Positions 17,201 to 24,926 of a DNA stretch of 35,864 nucleotides are shown piece after piece. Position numbers and translations under genes: made by a program. Source of the DNA: Sphingomonadaceae bacterium (GTDB lineage Bacteria; Pseudomonadota; Alphaproteobacteria; Sphingomonadales; Sphingomonadaceae). How positions within the stretch are numbered: the first letter of the stretch is position 1; each line of letters begins with the position of its first letter. A model generated the notes under the pieces. It saw only the letters and a program-made list of their open reading frames with translations. It did no database searches and was not told where the DNA came from. The stretch is from contig CANHQT010000024.1 in the NCBI GenBank assembly GCA_947463325.1, positions 1 through 35,864 of the forward strand, read 5' to 3'.

Positions 17201-17242
17201 AAGTCATTGGCTGTGGGATACCCTTCCGTCCAGGAGCCAGCC

Positions 17243-18280
17243 ATGTCCGCGCGCCCGATTGCCTTTCTCGCTCTTGCCACATTGGCCCTCGCCGGCTGCG
17301 CACCGTCCAGCGATGCTGAGGGCGAGCAGGTCGTCAATCTGTACACCGCGCGCCATTATGACAGCGATTTGCCGCTCTATGAGCAGTTCACCCGCGAAAC
17401 CGGCATCCGCATCAACCGTATCGAGGGCAAGGCTGACGAGCTGGTGGCGCGCATGGAGGCAGAGGGCGCGAACAGCCCGGCGGATGTGTTCATCGCGGCC
17501 GATGCCGGGGCCTTGTGGCGCGCGCAGCAGGCCGGTCTCTTCCAACCGGTGACGAGCGATACGCTGAACACCCGTATCCCCGCCAATCTGCGTGAACCGG
17601 ACGGCAATTGGTATGGGCTTTCACGGCGCGCGCGGATTGTCGCCTATGATCCTGCAAAGGTTCGGCCGGAGGAGATCGACGATTATGCCGATCTTGCGAG
17701 CCCGCGTTTCCGCGGCAAGATCTGCGTTCGCTCTTCGGACAGCGTCTATAATCTTTCGCTGGTCGGCGCGCTGATTGAGGCATGGGGTCGCGATCGTGCC
17801 GATGCGTGGGTGCGCGGGATCGTTGCCAACATGGCGCGTCCGCCAGAGGGCGGTGACCGTGACCAGATCCGTGCGGTCGCAGCCGGCGTGTGCGAAGTGG
17901 CGATCACCAACAGCTATTATTTCATCCGTATGGCGTCGGGCGATGATGCGGCGGATCGCGCCATCGCTGCCCGCCTGCGTATCGGCTATCCCAGCCTCGA
18001 CGGGCAGGGCGCGCATGTGAATATCTCTGGCGGCGGTGTCGCACGCCATTCGCCCAATCGGGCCAATGCTATCCGCTTGCTGGAATTCTTTGCCTCAGCC
18101 GAAGCGCAACGCCATGTTTCGGCGAACAACAATGAATATCCCGCTTCGCCCGATGTAGCAGCGCCGCCTCCGGTCGATGCCTATGCGGCCCGAATGACCG
18201 CGCATCCGATGAGCGTGGTTGCCTTCGCACGGCATCAGCCAGAAGCGCAGGCGATGATGAGCGCGGCAGGCTGGCGCTGA
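17243..18280 (+). CDS. Ferric-iron ABC transporter, substrate-binding lipoprotein (FutA/FbpA type)
   Basis: A 345-residue periplasmic Fe(III)-binding protein. The signal MSARPIAFLALATLALAGC gives lipid-anchored Cys19. The mature protein begins VVNLYTARHYDSDLPLYEQF, the classic FutA/FbpA opening. It has the hinge segment DVFIAADAGALWRA and the tandem tyrosines of TNSYYFIRM, which bind ferric iron in this family. ATG 17243 follows CAGGAGCC. The frame extends well upstream of this, but that part has no family match. Permease and ATPase genes follow in order. Iron control is suggested by the Fur-like palindrome at 17186-17200. Confidence 0.93.
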   Translation: MSARPIAFLALATLALAGCAPSSDAEGEQVVNLYTARHYDSDLPLYEQFTRETGIRINRIEGKADELVARMEAEGANSPADVFIAADAGALWRAQQAGLFQPVTSDTLNTRIPANLREPDGNWYGLSRRARIVAYDPAKVRPEEIDDYADLASPRFRGKICVRSSDSVYNLSLVGALIEAWGRDRADAWVRGIVANMARPPEGGDRDQIRAVAAGVCEVAITNSYYFIRMASGDDAADRAIAARLRIGYPSLDGQGAHVNISGGGVARHSPNRANAIRLLEFFASAEAQRHVSANNNEYPASPDVAAPPPVDAYAARMTAHPMSVVAFARHQPEAQAMMSAAGWR

Positions 18281-18309
18281 GAGCAGCCCTCCCTCTTCTT
18301 GGCCGGCCT

Positions 18310-19863
18310 TTGTCCCCACTGCCGCTGTTAGCGGCAGTGGCGGCCATGGTGGTTGCCCTGCCATTGCTCGGCGTGGTGCTGGCCGCGCTTGGTGAAGGCA
18401 CGGCGGCGATCGCCGGGCGGGATCTCGCACGTTATGCGCTGACCACGGCGTGGCTTGCGCTCGCGGTAGGGACGGGGACGGCCATCGTCGGCACCATTGC
18501 GGCCTGGCTGGTGGTCATGCACCGCTTCCCCGGTCGGCGCATCTTTGTCTGGTTGCTGGCGCTGCCCCTCGCGATGCCGGGCTTTGCGCTGGCCTATGCC
18601 TATGCCGATCTGTTCGATGTTGCCGGTGCGCTGCGCACCGGGTTGCGCGCGACGGCCGGTTTCGACTTGCCGTTTGAAATGCGCAGCACGGGCGGTGCGG
18701 CCTTTGTCCTGACGGCGGCCTTTTACCCCTATGTCTATCTTTCCATGCGGGCCGCGTTTCTGGCGCAATCGGGCGCTGCGTTGGAGGCCGCCCGGATGCT
18801 GGGCTGCTCCGGCATGCCCGCTCTGACGCGCGTGGCATTGCCGATGGCGCGGCCGGCGCTCGCGGCCGGTGTGGCGCTCGCCGTGATGGAAACGCTGGCG
18901 GATTATGGCGCGGTCCATTTCCTCAGCGTCCAGACGCTGACCACCGGTATCATTCGCGCATGGTCTGTGTTCGGCTCGACCGCCAGCGCCGCGCAATTCG
19001 CCTTGCCGCTGCTGGGTGCGGCGGCCCTGCTGCTGTGGCTGGAACGCGCCAACCGCACTGGCCGAAGCCATGAATCCGCCCGCGCCCGCTGGCGGCCGCA
19101 GGATGCAACATCCCTCACCGGCATCAAGGGATGGCTCGCCACCGCTTTTTGCTTCGCGCTGGTGTTTGCCGGCCTGCTGCTGCCGGCCGGCTGGCTATTG
19201 GCGCAAAGCCTGGATGCGACGCCTGATTGGGCGCGGTTGATCCCTGCCATCCGCAACAGCTTCGGCCTCGGTCTGGCAGGGGCGGCAGTCACTGTGCTGC
19301 TCGCGACCCTGCTCGCCATCGGTGCGCGCGGGTTCCCGCTCGCCAGCCGCATCGCCAGCCTCGGCTATGCGACGCCCGGCGCGGTGATGGCGATTGGCCT
19401 GCTCGCGCCTGCGGGTCTCATCTGGTCATTCGCGCCGGGCTCGGGCATGGCCATTGCGCTCATGCTGCTGATCCTCGCCTATGCCGCGCGATTGATGGCC
19501 GCCGCGCTCGAACCGATTGACGCCGGGTTGCAACGGGTGACGCCCGCCATGATGCAGGCTTCGCGCACACTCGGGCGGACGGAAACGGGCGCCGCGCTGG
19601 CTGTCGAATTGCCTGTCGCGCGTGGTGCCATGTTGACGGCCGGGCTGATCGTGCTGGTCGATATCCTCAAGGAACTGCCGGCAACACTCATCCTGCGCCC
19701 GTTCAATTTCGATACGCTGGCGGTCATCGCCAGCAATTATGCGATGGATGAACGGTTGGGGCAGGCGGGTGCGCCTGCGCTGATCATTGTCGCGCTGTCC
19801 CTGCCTGCCGTGATCTGGCTGACGGCGCGGATCGGCAATGCATCGCCGGGGGCGCGGGCATGA
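18310..19863 (+). CDS. Ferric-iron ABC transporter permease (FbpB type, fused two-half)
   Basis: A roughly 510-residue double-length permease with about 12 membrane segments and two EAA-type loops (one around GAALEAARMLGCSGMPAL, the second around QASRTLGRTETGAALAVELP), as in FbpB/SfuB. The start is uncertain. The TTG at 18310 is the first standard start codon and has no ribosome site. ATG 18346 would shorten the first membrane segment. The frame is open back to a CTG at 18277 that overlaps the preceding stop as CTGA and gives a natural-looking N-terminus (LRAALPLLGRPLSPLPLL). A perfect hairpin covers codons here. The ATPase gene overlaps its 3' end by ATGA. Confidence 0.9.
   Translation: MSPLPLLAAVAAMVVALPLLGVVLAALGEGTAAIAGRDLARYALTTAWLALAVGTGTAIVGTIAAWLVVMHRFPGRRIFVWLLALPLAMPGFALAYAYADLFDVAGALRTGLRATAGFDLPFEMRSTGGAAFVLTAAFYPYVYLSMRAAFLAQSGAALEAARMLGCSGMPALTRVALPMARPALAAGVALAVMETLADYGAVHFLSVQTLTTGIIRAWSVFGSTASAAQFALPLLGAAALLLWLERANRTGRSHESARARWRPQDATSLTGIKGWLATAFCFALVFAGLLLPAGWLLAQSLDATPDWARLIPAIRNSFGLGLAGAAVTVLLATLLAIGARGFPLASRIASLGYATPGAVMAIGLLAPAGLIWSFAPGSGMAIALMLLILAYAARLMAAALEPIDAGLQRVTPAMMQASRTLGRTETGAALAVELPVARGAMLTAGLIVLVDILKELPATLILRPFNFDTLAVIASNYAMDERLGQAGAPALIIVALSLPAVIWLTARIGNASPGARA
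18316..18340. promoter_or_regulatory. Perfect 10-bp hairpin at the permease start region
   Basis: CCACTGCCGC (18316-18325), a 5-base loop TGTTA, and GCGGCAGTGG (18331-18340) are perfectly complementary. No T-run follows, so it is not a standard terminator. Its place just after the binding-protein gene and over the permease start suggests mRNA stabilisation of the upstream gene or reduced permease translation. Confidence 0.6.
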
Positions 19864-20906
19864 CGGGTGATCCGCATGCTGTGCTGCGACTGGCCGGAGT
19901 CACCCGCCGCTATGGTGCGGTGACGGCAGTCGATCAGGCCGATCTGGAGCTGGGGCAAGGGCGCATCGCCTGTCTCCTCGGGCCGTCGGGCAGCGGCAAA
20001 AGCAGCATATTGAGGATGATCGCCGGTCTGGAACCGGTGGACGAAGGCAGCATCCATGTTGCCGGGACATGTCTGTCCGCGCCCGGCCGAACGGTGCCGC
20101 CCGAACAGCGCGGGGTTGGCCTGGTGTTTCAGGACAATGCCCTGTTTCCGCATCTTGATGTCGCGGCCAATGTGGCCTTCGGCATTGCCCATCTCCCGGC
20201 TGCCGAGCGGCGGGAGCGGGTCGCCCGGCTGCTCGACCAATTCCATATCGCGCATCTCGCGGCGTCATTTCCGCACATGCTCTCCGGGGGTGAACAGCAA
20301 CGCGTTGCGATAGCCCGCGCCATGGCCCGTTCGCCGGCGCTGCTGCTGCTTGATGAGCCCTTCTCCGGACTCGACGGTGACTTGCGGATCCGTGTGCGTG
20401 ATGCCTTGCTTGACGATCTGCGTGGCAGCGGCACGACTGTCCTGATCGTGACGCATGATCCGCTGGAAGCGATGCTGATCGCCGATGATCTGCTGCTCAT
20501 GGCCGGGGGCCGCATCCTCCAGTCAGGACCGCCGGAAAGCTGCTATCACAATCCCGTCTCTGTCGCGGCGGCGCGGCTGCTTGGCGATGTCGTGACCATG
20601 GCCGGGACGATCAGTGGCGGCATCATCAAGACGCCATTGGGGTCCTTCCCTGCGCTGGGGCTGGCCGACGGGCAGGGGATCGCTGTGTTTCGTCCCCACC
20701 ATTTGCGGCTGGCGGATAAAGGCACGCCGGTGCAGGTCGAAAGCGTTCGTTTCGCCGGTAATGGCTGGCATTTGACGGCAGACCTCGATGGTCAGCGCTT
20801 CATCCTCGGCATGATCACCGCGCCCGTAACCTCCGGCGAAATCGTTCATCTCGCAGTCGATGCCGCGGCGGTTCGCGTGTTCGGCGATCAGACAGCCGCA
20901 AGCTGA
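19860..20906 (+). CDS. Ferric-iron ABC transporter ATP-binding protein (FbpC type)
   Basis: The 348-residue ATPase of the iron importer. Walker A is GPSGSGKSS, the signature is LSGGEQQRVAIARAMA, and Walker B plus D-loop is LLLLDEPFSGLD, followed by the H-loop in VTHD. A C-terminal TOBE-like regulatory domain starts at about residue 240 (AGTISGGIIKTPLG). Its ATG overlaps the permease stop by four bases, so the operon order is binding protein, permease, ATPase. It is convergent with galM. Confidence 0.94.
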   Translation: MTGDPHAVLRLAGVTRRYGAVTAVDQADLELGQGRIACLLGPSGSGKSSILRMIAGLEPVDEGSIHVAGTCLSAPGRTVPPEQRGVGLVFQDNALFPHLDVAANVAFGIAHLPAAERRERVARLLDQFHIAHLAASFPHMLSGGEQQRVAIARAMARSPALLLLDEPFSGLDGDLRIRVRDALLDDLRGSGTTVLIVTHDPLEAMLIADDLLLMAGGRILQSGPPESCYHNPVSVAAARLLGDVVTMAGTISGGIIKTPLGSFPALGLADGQGIAVFRPHHLRLADKGTPVQVESVRFAGNGWHLTADLDGQRFILGMITAPVTSGEIVHLAVDAAAVRVFGDQTAAS

Positions 20907-20952
20907 TCATGGATTAGCCGCGATCCTCCCCGCCGTTCAGGCCATCGGGGGT

Positions 20953-22032
20953 CTATTCAGCCGAGAAATGCCATTCGATGGCGTGGCGATAGATTTGGCC
21001 GGGATCGAGCCGGATGGAGCCTAAATCCGGCTGGTTGGGCGTATCGGGAAAAGCCTGCGGTTCGAGGGCGACGGCATCGCGCTTGCGATAGGCATGGCCC
21101 GCCTTGCCGACCAGACGGCCGTCGAGGAAATTGCCCGAGTAAAATTGCAGGCCAGGCTGGTTGGATCGCAGTTCCATGGTCCGACCCGATACGGGATCGC
21201 TCAGCCGCGCAATCGGGCGGGCGTCTTCTGTCACCCCGTTCCCGACAATCCAGCTATGGTCATAGCCGCGGCCGATCCGGATCTGCTCGTCGCTCGCGTC
21301 GCCGATATGCGCCCCGATCGGCCTCGCGTCTTGGAAGTCGAAAACTGTACCCGCGACCGGCCGGCGCTCTCCTGTCGGGATGGCCGTGGCGTCCGTCGGC
21401 AGATAGGCGTCGGCGGCAATCATCAGCCAATGCTCAATCGCGCTGCCGCTGCCTTCGCCGCAGAGGTTCCAATAGGCGTGATTGGTCAGGTTGACGATCG
21501 TCGGAGCGTCGCACTCGGCGGTGTAGGTGACGCACAGGCAATTATCCTCGCGCAGCCGCCACGCCGCTTTGACAGCAAGCCTTCCGGGATAGCCCTGATC
21601 ACCGTCGGGGCTTTCCATGGCAAAGGTCACCGATGCTTGCAGGATTTCCTGTGCTTCGATGATGCGCCAATTGACCCTGTCGAAGCCATGCGTGCCGCCG
21701 TGCAGCGAATTGGGCCCATTGTTGACCGGCAGTTGATAGTCCCGCCCGTCAAGCCGGAAGCGGCCGCCTGCGATGCGGTTGGCAACGCGGCCCACGGTCG
21801 ATCCGAAATAGGGGTGGCGCGCCAGATAGCCATCGATCGAGGCGAATCCGGGGGTAACGTCGGCGAAATGCCCGTGACGGTCCGGAACGCGCAGCGCCTG
21901 GAGCGTCGCCCCGAAACTCAGCACCACGGCCTCCATCCCGCCAGCATTGCGCAGCGTGACCGCTTCGACAGCCTGGCCGCAGGGCAAGGTGCCGAAATGC
22001 GAGCGGGAAAGACGCGGGGCGGGAAAGTGCAT
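20953..22032 (-). CDS. galM: Aldose 1-epimerase (galactose mutarotase)
   Basis: The 359-residue enzyme interconverts alpha and beta galactose and feeds galactokinase. Family marks: FGATLQALRVPDRHG, the NGPNSLHGGTHGFDR segment, the catalytic-histidine region NLTNHAYWNL, and QPGLQFYSGNF in the C-terminal half. ATG 22032 is preferred to the preceding GTG because AAGGAGG lies 4 bases before it. It is transcribed alone, apart from galT-galK, with a small palindrome about 30 bp upstream. Confidence 0.94.
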   Translation of the reverse strand: MHFPAPRLSRSHFGTLPCGQAVEAVTLRNAGGMEAVVLSFGATLQALRVPDRHGHFADVTPGFASIDGYLARHPYFGSTVGRVANRIAGGRFRLDGRDYQLPVNNGPNSLHGGTHGFDRVNWRIIEAQEILQASVTFAMESPDGDQGYPGRLAVKAAWRLREDNCLCVTYTAECDAPTIVNLTNHAYWNLCGEGSGSAIEHWLMIAADAYLPTDATAIPTGERRPVAGTVFDFQDARPIGAHIGDASDEQIRIGRGYDHSWIVGNGVTEDARPIARLSDPVSGRTMELRSNQPGLQFYSGNFLDGRLVGKAGHAYRKRDAVALEPQAFPDTPNQPDLGSIRLDPGQIYRHAIEWHFSAE

Positions 22033-22058
22033 CACCCCTCCTTCAGCGTGTCGCCATG

Positions 22059-22075
22059 TTATTGCAACTGTTGCA
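22059..22075. promoter_or_regulatory. Palindrome upstream of galM
   Basis: TGCAACTGTTGCA (22063-22075) is a perfect 13-bp palindrome around a central T. The overlapping TTATTGCA (22059-22066) also occurs twice, on the minus strand, in the GH42/symporter promoter region. It is located 27-43 bp before galM ATG, in the core promoter position. It is a candidate sugar-regulator operator. Confidence 0.4.
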
Positions 22076-22180
22076 GCCCGATGGGGCAGGGGCCCAACTG
22101 TGGGTTGCGTTCACCATGTCGAATGGCAGGCGAATGCCGCCGGTCAGGTGCCGCCGAAACTCTCCATGTCCCGTTTCGCG

Positions 22181-23089
22181 TCAACCCGGTTCTGGCGGAG
22201 CGATTATTTCATCGCCCGGCCGCAGGGGCAGGTCGGTTGGGTCATCATTTTCTGCTTCCTCGGCGGACTCCTCCTCGCTGTTCCGTGTGGTGCGAGCCAC
22301 GGTTCCACTGCCGCCCCCGACATAGCGATAATGCCATGGTTCAAAGGAGACGCCTTGCGAATTGCCCTCTGGGAATGACAGGCGGAAACCAAAGCGCGGA
22401 GCATTTACCTTAAGCCAACGTCCGACCGGATCATTCTTGAAGCATTGCTCCAAATTGCAGTCGCCACTGCGGCTGCCAAAGTCGATGGCAAGTCCGGTTG
22501 AATGTTCGCTAAAGCCTGGAGGAGCGACCCAGCGCGCCTGACCATCATAGCCACGGGAAGCGATGCGGCCTGGATCGCAGAATATCGCCGCCTGTCGCGC
22601 GACCGATCGATAACAGGAAATGCCCATCATCGCCCGGGCAACAGCCGGATTGTCGGCGCGCGCCGCTGCCAACATCCGCGACAGGGCATCGGCGGCTGAC
22701 TGGTGGATCAGGGCGCAATTTCCGCCACCAAATCCCACTGGAGTAGCTACCAGTTCGCTGCGCGGCGCCTCTGCGCTGCGCAAATGGCCAAACACCGATC
22801 CTGTTGCCGGCAATCGGCTACCCAATGTGGCATAATCTGCGCGGCACAATTTTTCTGCATCGCTTGCCCCGCCGTCGGTGAGTGCCAGCATGCCACTTGC
22901 GGACCCACGCTCCCTCGATTTGACTCCATCACCAATAGGCACGGAGGCCACAACACCATCCGGCCGATAATTGTGCGGGTCGATGACGACCTTCGGTTCG
23001 GACTGCAATCGCTCGGCAATCAGAATATAGGCTGCCGTGCCTAGTGCGGAGACAAAGGCGACAAGAAGCAGGATTTTGAATAGGCGCAT
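22181..23089 (-). CDS. D-alanyl-D-alanine carboxypeptidase, VanY/M15B family, membrane-anchored
   Basis: The start at 23089 (302 aa) has CAAGGCAGTCC before it and is preferred to ATG 23107. A signal-anchor helix (about residues 4-23) leads to a long linker and a peptidase M15B domain. Zinc-site motifs are SEHSTGLAIDFG (His and Asp ligands) and EPWHYRYVG (last His and catalytic region). Two cysteine-containing stretches (GDCNLEQCF and GISCY) may form disulfides. The family trims the terminal D-Ala of peptidoglycan stems. The C-terminal tail is acidic and proline-rich. It is the last gene of a three-gene minus-strand operon of lower GC than its surroundings. Confidence 0.85.
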   Translation of the reverse strand: MRLFKILLLVAFVSALGTAAYILIAERLQSEPKVVIDPHNYRPDGVVASVPIGDGVKSRERGSASGMLALTDGGASDAEKLCRADYATLGSRLPATGSVFGHLRSAEAPRSELVATPVGFGGGNCALIHQSAADALSRMLAAARADNPAVARAMMGISCYRSVARQAAIFCDPGRIASRGYDGQARWVAPPGFSEHSTGLAIDFGSRSGDCNLEQCFKNDPVGRWLKVNAPRFGFRLSFPEGNSQGVSFEPWHYRYVGGGSGTVARTTRNSEEESAEEAENDDPTDLPLRPGDEIIAPPEPG

Positions 23090-23153
23090 GGACTGCCTTG
23101 CAATCATGGTTTTCAGGCACAGCCGTATCGGGCGCCGGCCCTGATCAACCCTC

Positions 23154-23954
23154 TCAACAGAAGATATAATCGCTCAATACCCACCCGACGGGATAGCGGG
23201 GGTCCGTTGGCTGTATGTGCACCCATATATAGCCAGCACGGTCATATTGCTCGTCGAAGGCCTGAAAACGAGAACCCTGTGGCATCGCCCCGACCACCGC
23301 TCCGCCCGGAGCGCTGCGGATCCTCAGATTGCCGGACTTGGTAGCAACCGAGCAGTAGGTGGCATTGGGTATCGGAGGCCTAACATTCGCCGTTTCCGGC
23401 CCCGGCGGTCCGTCGCTTAGGTTGACCGCGCTGACAAAGCCGCGGCCGTCGGCCAACTGGAACCAATAACTATCGCCGCTCAACCCACGGCGCATCATTC
23501 CACGGACCTGCTCGCCGCGGCGCAGCGTCCCCACAACCCGACTGTCCGGACCCTGCGCCGTCGCAATGTTGCGGATGTTGGCCTGGCTGGTGACATATTT
23601 CAGCACTTCTATGCCAACGGCATCGGGGGCCCTCAACATGGTTCCGGCCGACATTGCCCCGCTCGCCTCGTCGGAACGCGTGCCTGACTGATTGCGCGTC
23701 GATACCAAATAGGCAACCAGAACGACCACACACACAACCAACAGGAGAAAGACGATCTTTCTGGTGGCATCACGGGCGGCATCGCTTGCCCTGTCGAGAC
23801 CTGACTGAACCGTCTGGTCGGACTTGCCAGTGAAGCCCGGTTCGATCTTCGGCGTTGCTGGCGATGCGGTTGTGGATGCCTTGTTGGGGCAGTCAGATCG
23901 CGCGCAGGCTTGGCCAGCGGGGACAATTTCGTTGCAGATTGTGCAGAGTTTCAC
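23154..23954 (-). CDS. Zinc-ribbon, single-TM, double SH3b domain protein
   Basis: A 266-residue protein starting at GTG 23954 behind GAGGA. Order of parts: a small cytoplasmic zinc-ribbon (C4-x2-C7 and C17-x4-C22), a proline/charged linker, one membrane helix (about 67-85, IVFLLLVVCVVVLVAYLVS), then two bacterial SH3 domains outside (about 116-176 and 196-266, with ANIRN and GNLRIRSAPGG openings). SH3b domains usually bind peptidoglycan or proteins. A zinc-ribbon joined across the membrane to wall-binding domains suggests a sensor or scaffold. It begins 13 bp after the membrane protein gene and lies just before the carboxypeptidase gene. Function unknown. Confidence 0.8.
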   Translation of the reverse strand: MKLCTICNEIVPAGQACARSDCPNKASTTASPATPKIEPGFTGKSDQTVQSGLDRASDAARDATRKIVFLLLVVCVVVLVAYLVSTRNQSGTRSDEASGAMSAGTMLRAPDAVGIEVLKYVTSQANIRNIATAQGPDSRVVGTLRRGEQVRGMMRRGLSGDSYWFQLADGRGFVSAVNLSDGPPGPETANVRPPIPNATYCSVATKSGNLRIRSAPGGAVVGAMPQGSRFQAFDEQYDRAGYIWVHIQPTDPRYPVGWVLSDYIFC

Positions 23955-23967
23955 CGGCCAGTCCTCA

Positions 23968-24684
23968 CTACTTTTTCAGAACGTGAAAGATCATCGGGAG
24001 CCTGTTGAGATGCTCCAGCGGGATGTCTGTGCTCTGACTTTCTAGGAATGACGGCGACACAATGAAGCCGACAACATCATTGCCAGATTCACTCACCGTC
24101 ACGATGTTCCGCTTGTCGATGAAGAAGAGGTAGGCGGCGTAAATTCCCAGAGCGAGCGCCAGAACAAACCACGCCCAGGCCGACGCGATGCCAAGAAGCA
24201 TCATGTTGAGAATAATCAGAAGTCCGCTGATCGCCGTCCAAATTGCTGATGGTTCCTCCATCAGAGCACTGGAGCTGAGCCCCGTCAGGTCCGGCTCATA
24301 CGAAGCTGCAATAACGAGAATGAGCGAGAGCAGTGTCAGCAGAATCGCCTGCACCAGCGGACGCACCAGTCCGACAGTGACGGTGTTCAAGCCATTCATC
24401 TGCGACGATGACAGGATTTGCGTAGTGGGCGAGCCAAGTCGTTGGATGCATTGGTTTGAGCTCATCACAAATTCGAAGCGTCGGGAAAGCCCGATATGCT
24501 CACGGATGAAATTCCACAGCCCCGCTGGGCGGCCCGTCACGGCGACATAGATGGCTTCGTCACTGGCTTGGTTGGTAATCGGATCGGACAGGTCCACCGT
24601 TTTGCCGGTTGGCTCTGAGCCCATCGGCTTGAACGAGATGTAGAAGTCCCTGACGACGACCTTCTTCGTGGCCCAATGACCCAT
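23968..24684 (-). CDS. Unknown three-TM membrane protein
   Basis: I do not recognise this 238-residue protein. The N-terminal ~100 residues look like a soluble beta-rich domain (RDFYISFKPMG, VDLSDPITNQ, AVTGRPAGLWNFIREHIGL, RRFEFVMSSNQC). They are followed by one membrane helix (about 110-127), a short outside loop, a two-helix hairpin (about 148-189) and a charged C-terminal segment. ATG 24684 is chosen over ATG 24696 because a run of G's lies just before it, and the same layout (GGGGC-CATATG) precedes the FG-GAP gene that shares its 42-bp promoter block. GC content is clearly lower than in neighbours (about half G+C at 24061-24120). First gene of the envelope operon. Confidence 0.65.
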   Translation of the reverse strand: MGHWATKKVVVRDFYISFKPMGSEPTGKTVDLSDPITNQASDEAIYVAVTGRPAGLWNFIREHIGLSRRFEFVMSSNQCIQRLGSPTTQILSSSQMNGLNTVTVGLVRPLVQAILLTLLSLILVIAASYEPDLTGLSSSALMEEPSAIWTAISGLLIILNMMLLGIASAWAWFVLALALGIYAAYLFFIDKRNIVTVSESGNDVVGFIVSPSFLESQSTDIPLEHLNRLPMIFHVLKK

Positions 24685-24712
24685 ATGCCCCCCCATGTCC
24701 GCCTTGCTTGTC

Positions 24713-24754
24713 GAGCGGATCGCATTGTTTTTAGTATGAAATTTTGCGGGATGC
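24713..24754 (-). promoter_or_regulatory. 42-bp promoter-like block, copy A
   Basis: Read on the minus strand it starts GCATC, contains AATTTCATACTAAAAACAAT and ends CCGCTC. It agrees with copy B (30702-30743) at 35 of 42 positions with no gaps. CATACT could serve as a -10 box. It lies 28 bp before the chosen start of the envelope operon. Confidence 0.6.
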
Positions 24755-24926
24755 TATAGCCGCCTTGCGCATGGGATCAGCTAGGCACTCCCTTGCCATC
24801 TGCCATTCAGCCTTTTTTACGTTGGCGTTCTTGGCGGTGATCTCGCAATGTGCTGACGGTGTCGGGAGGCGGGGGAATCTCCGTTTCAAGGACAGTGCTG
24901 CGCATACCGGGAAAACCGTCTGATCA
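24755..24926. other. Non-coding stretch before the alpha-galactosidase gene
   Basis: The divergent space between the envelope operon and the GH36 gene holds copy A of the 42-bp block. The remaining ~170 bp have no clear gene, repeat or strong promoter. The operator-like TTATTGCA of the other gal promoters is not found here. Confidence 0.5.

Noticed and set aside
16079-17242. Upstream extension of the iron-binding protein frame
   Set aside because: It runs through galT in antisense and the promoter. The lipoprotein signal starts at 17243 with a ribosome site.
20936-20950. Possible terminator between the iron ATPase gene and galM (CCCCG/CGGGG)
   Set aside because: A 5-bp stem with a long loop and no T-run; too weak to call.
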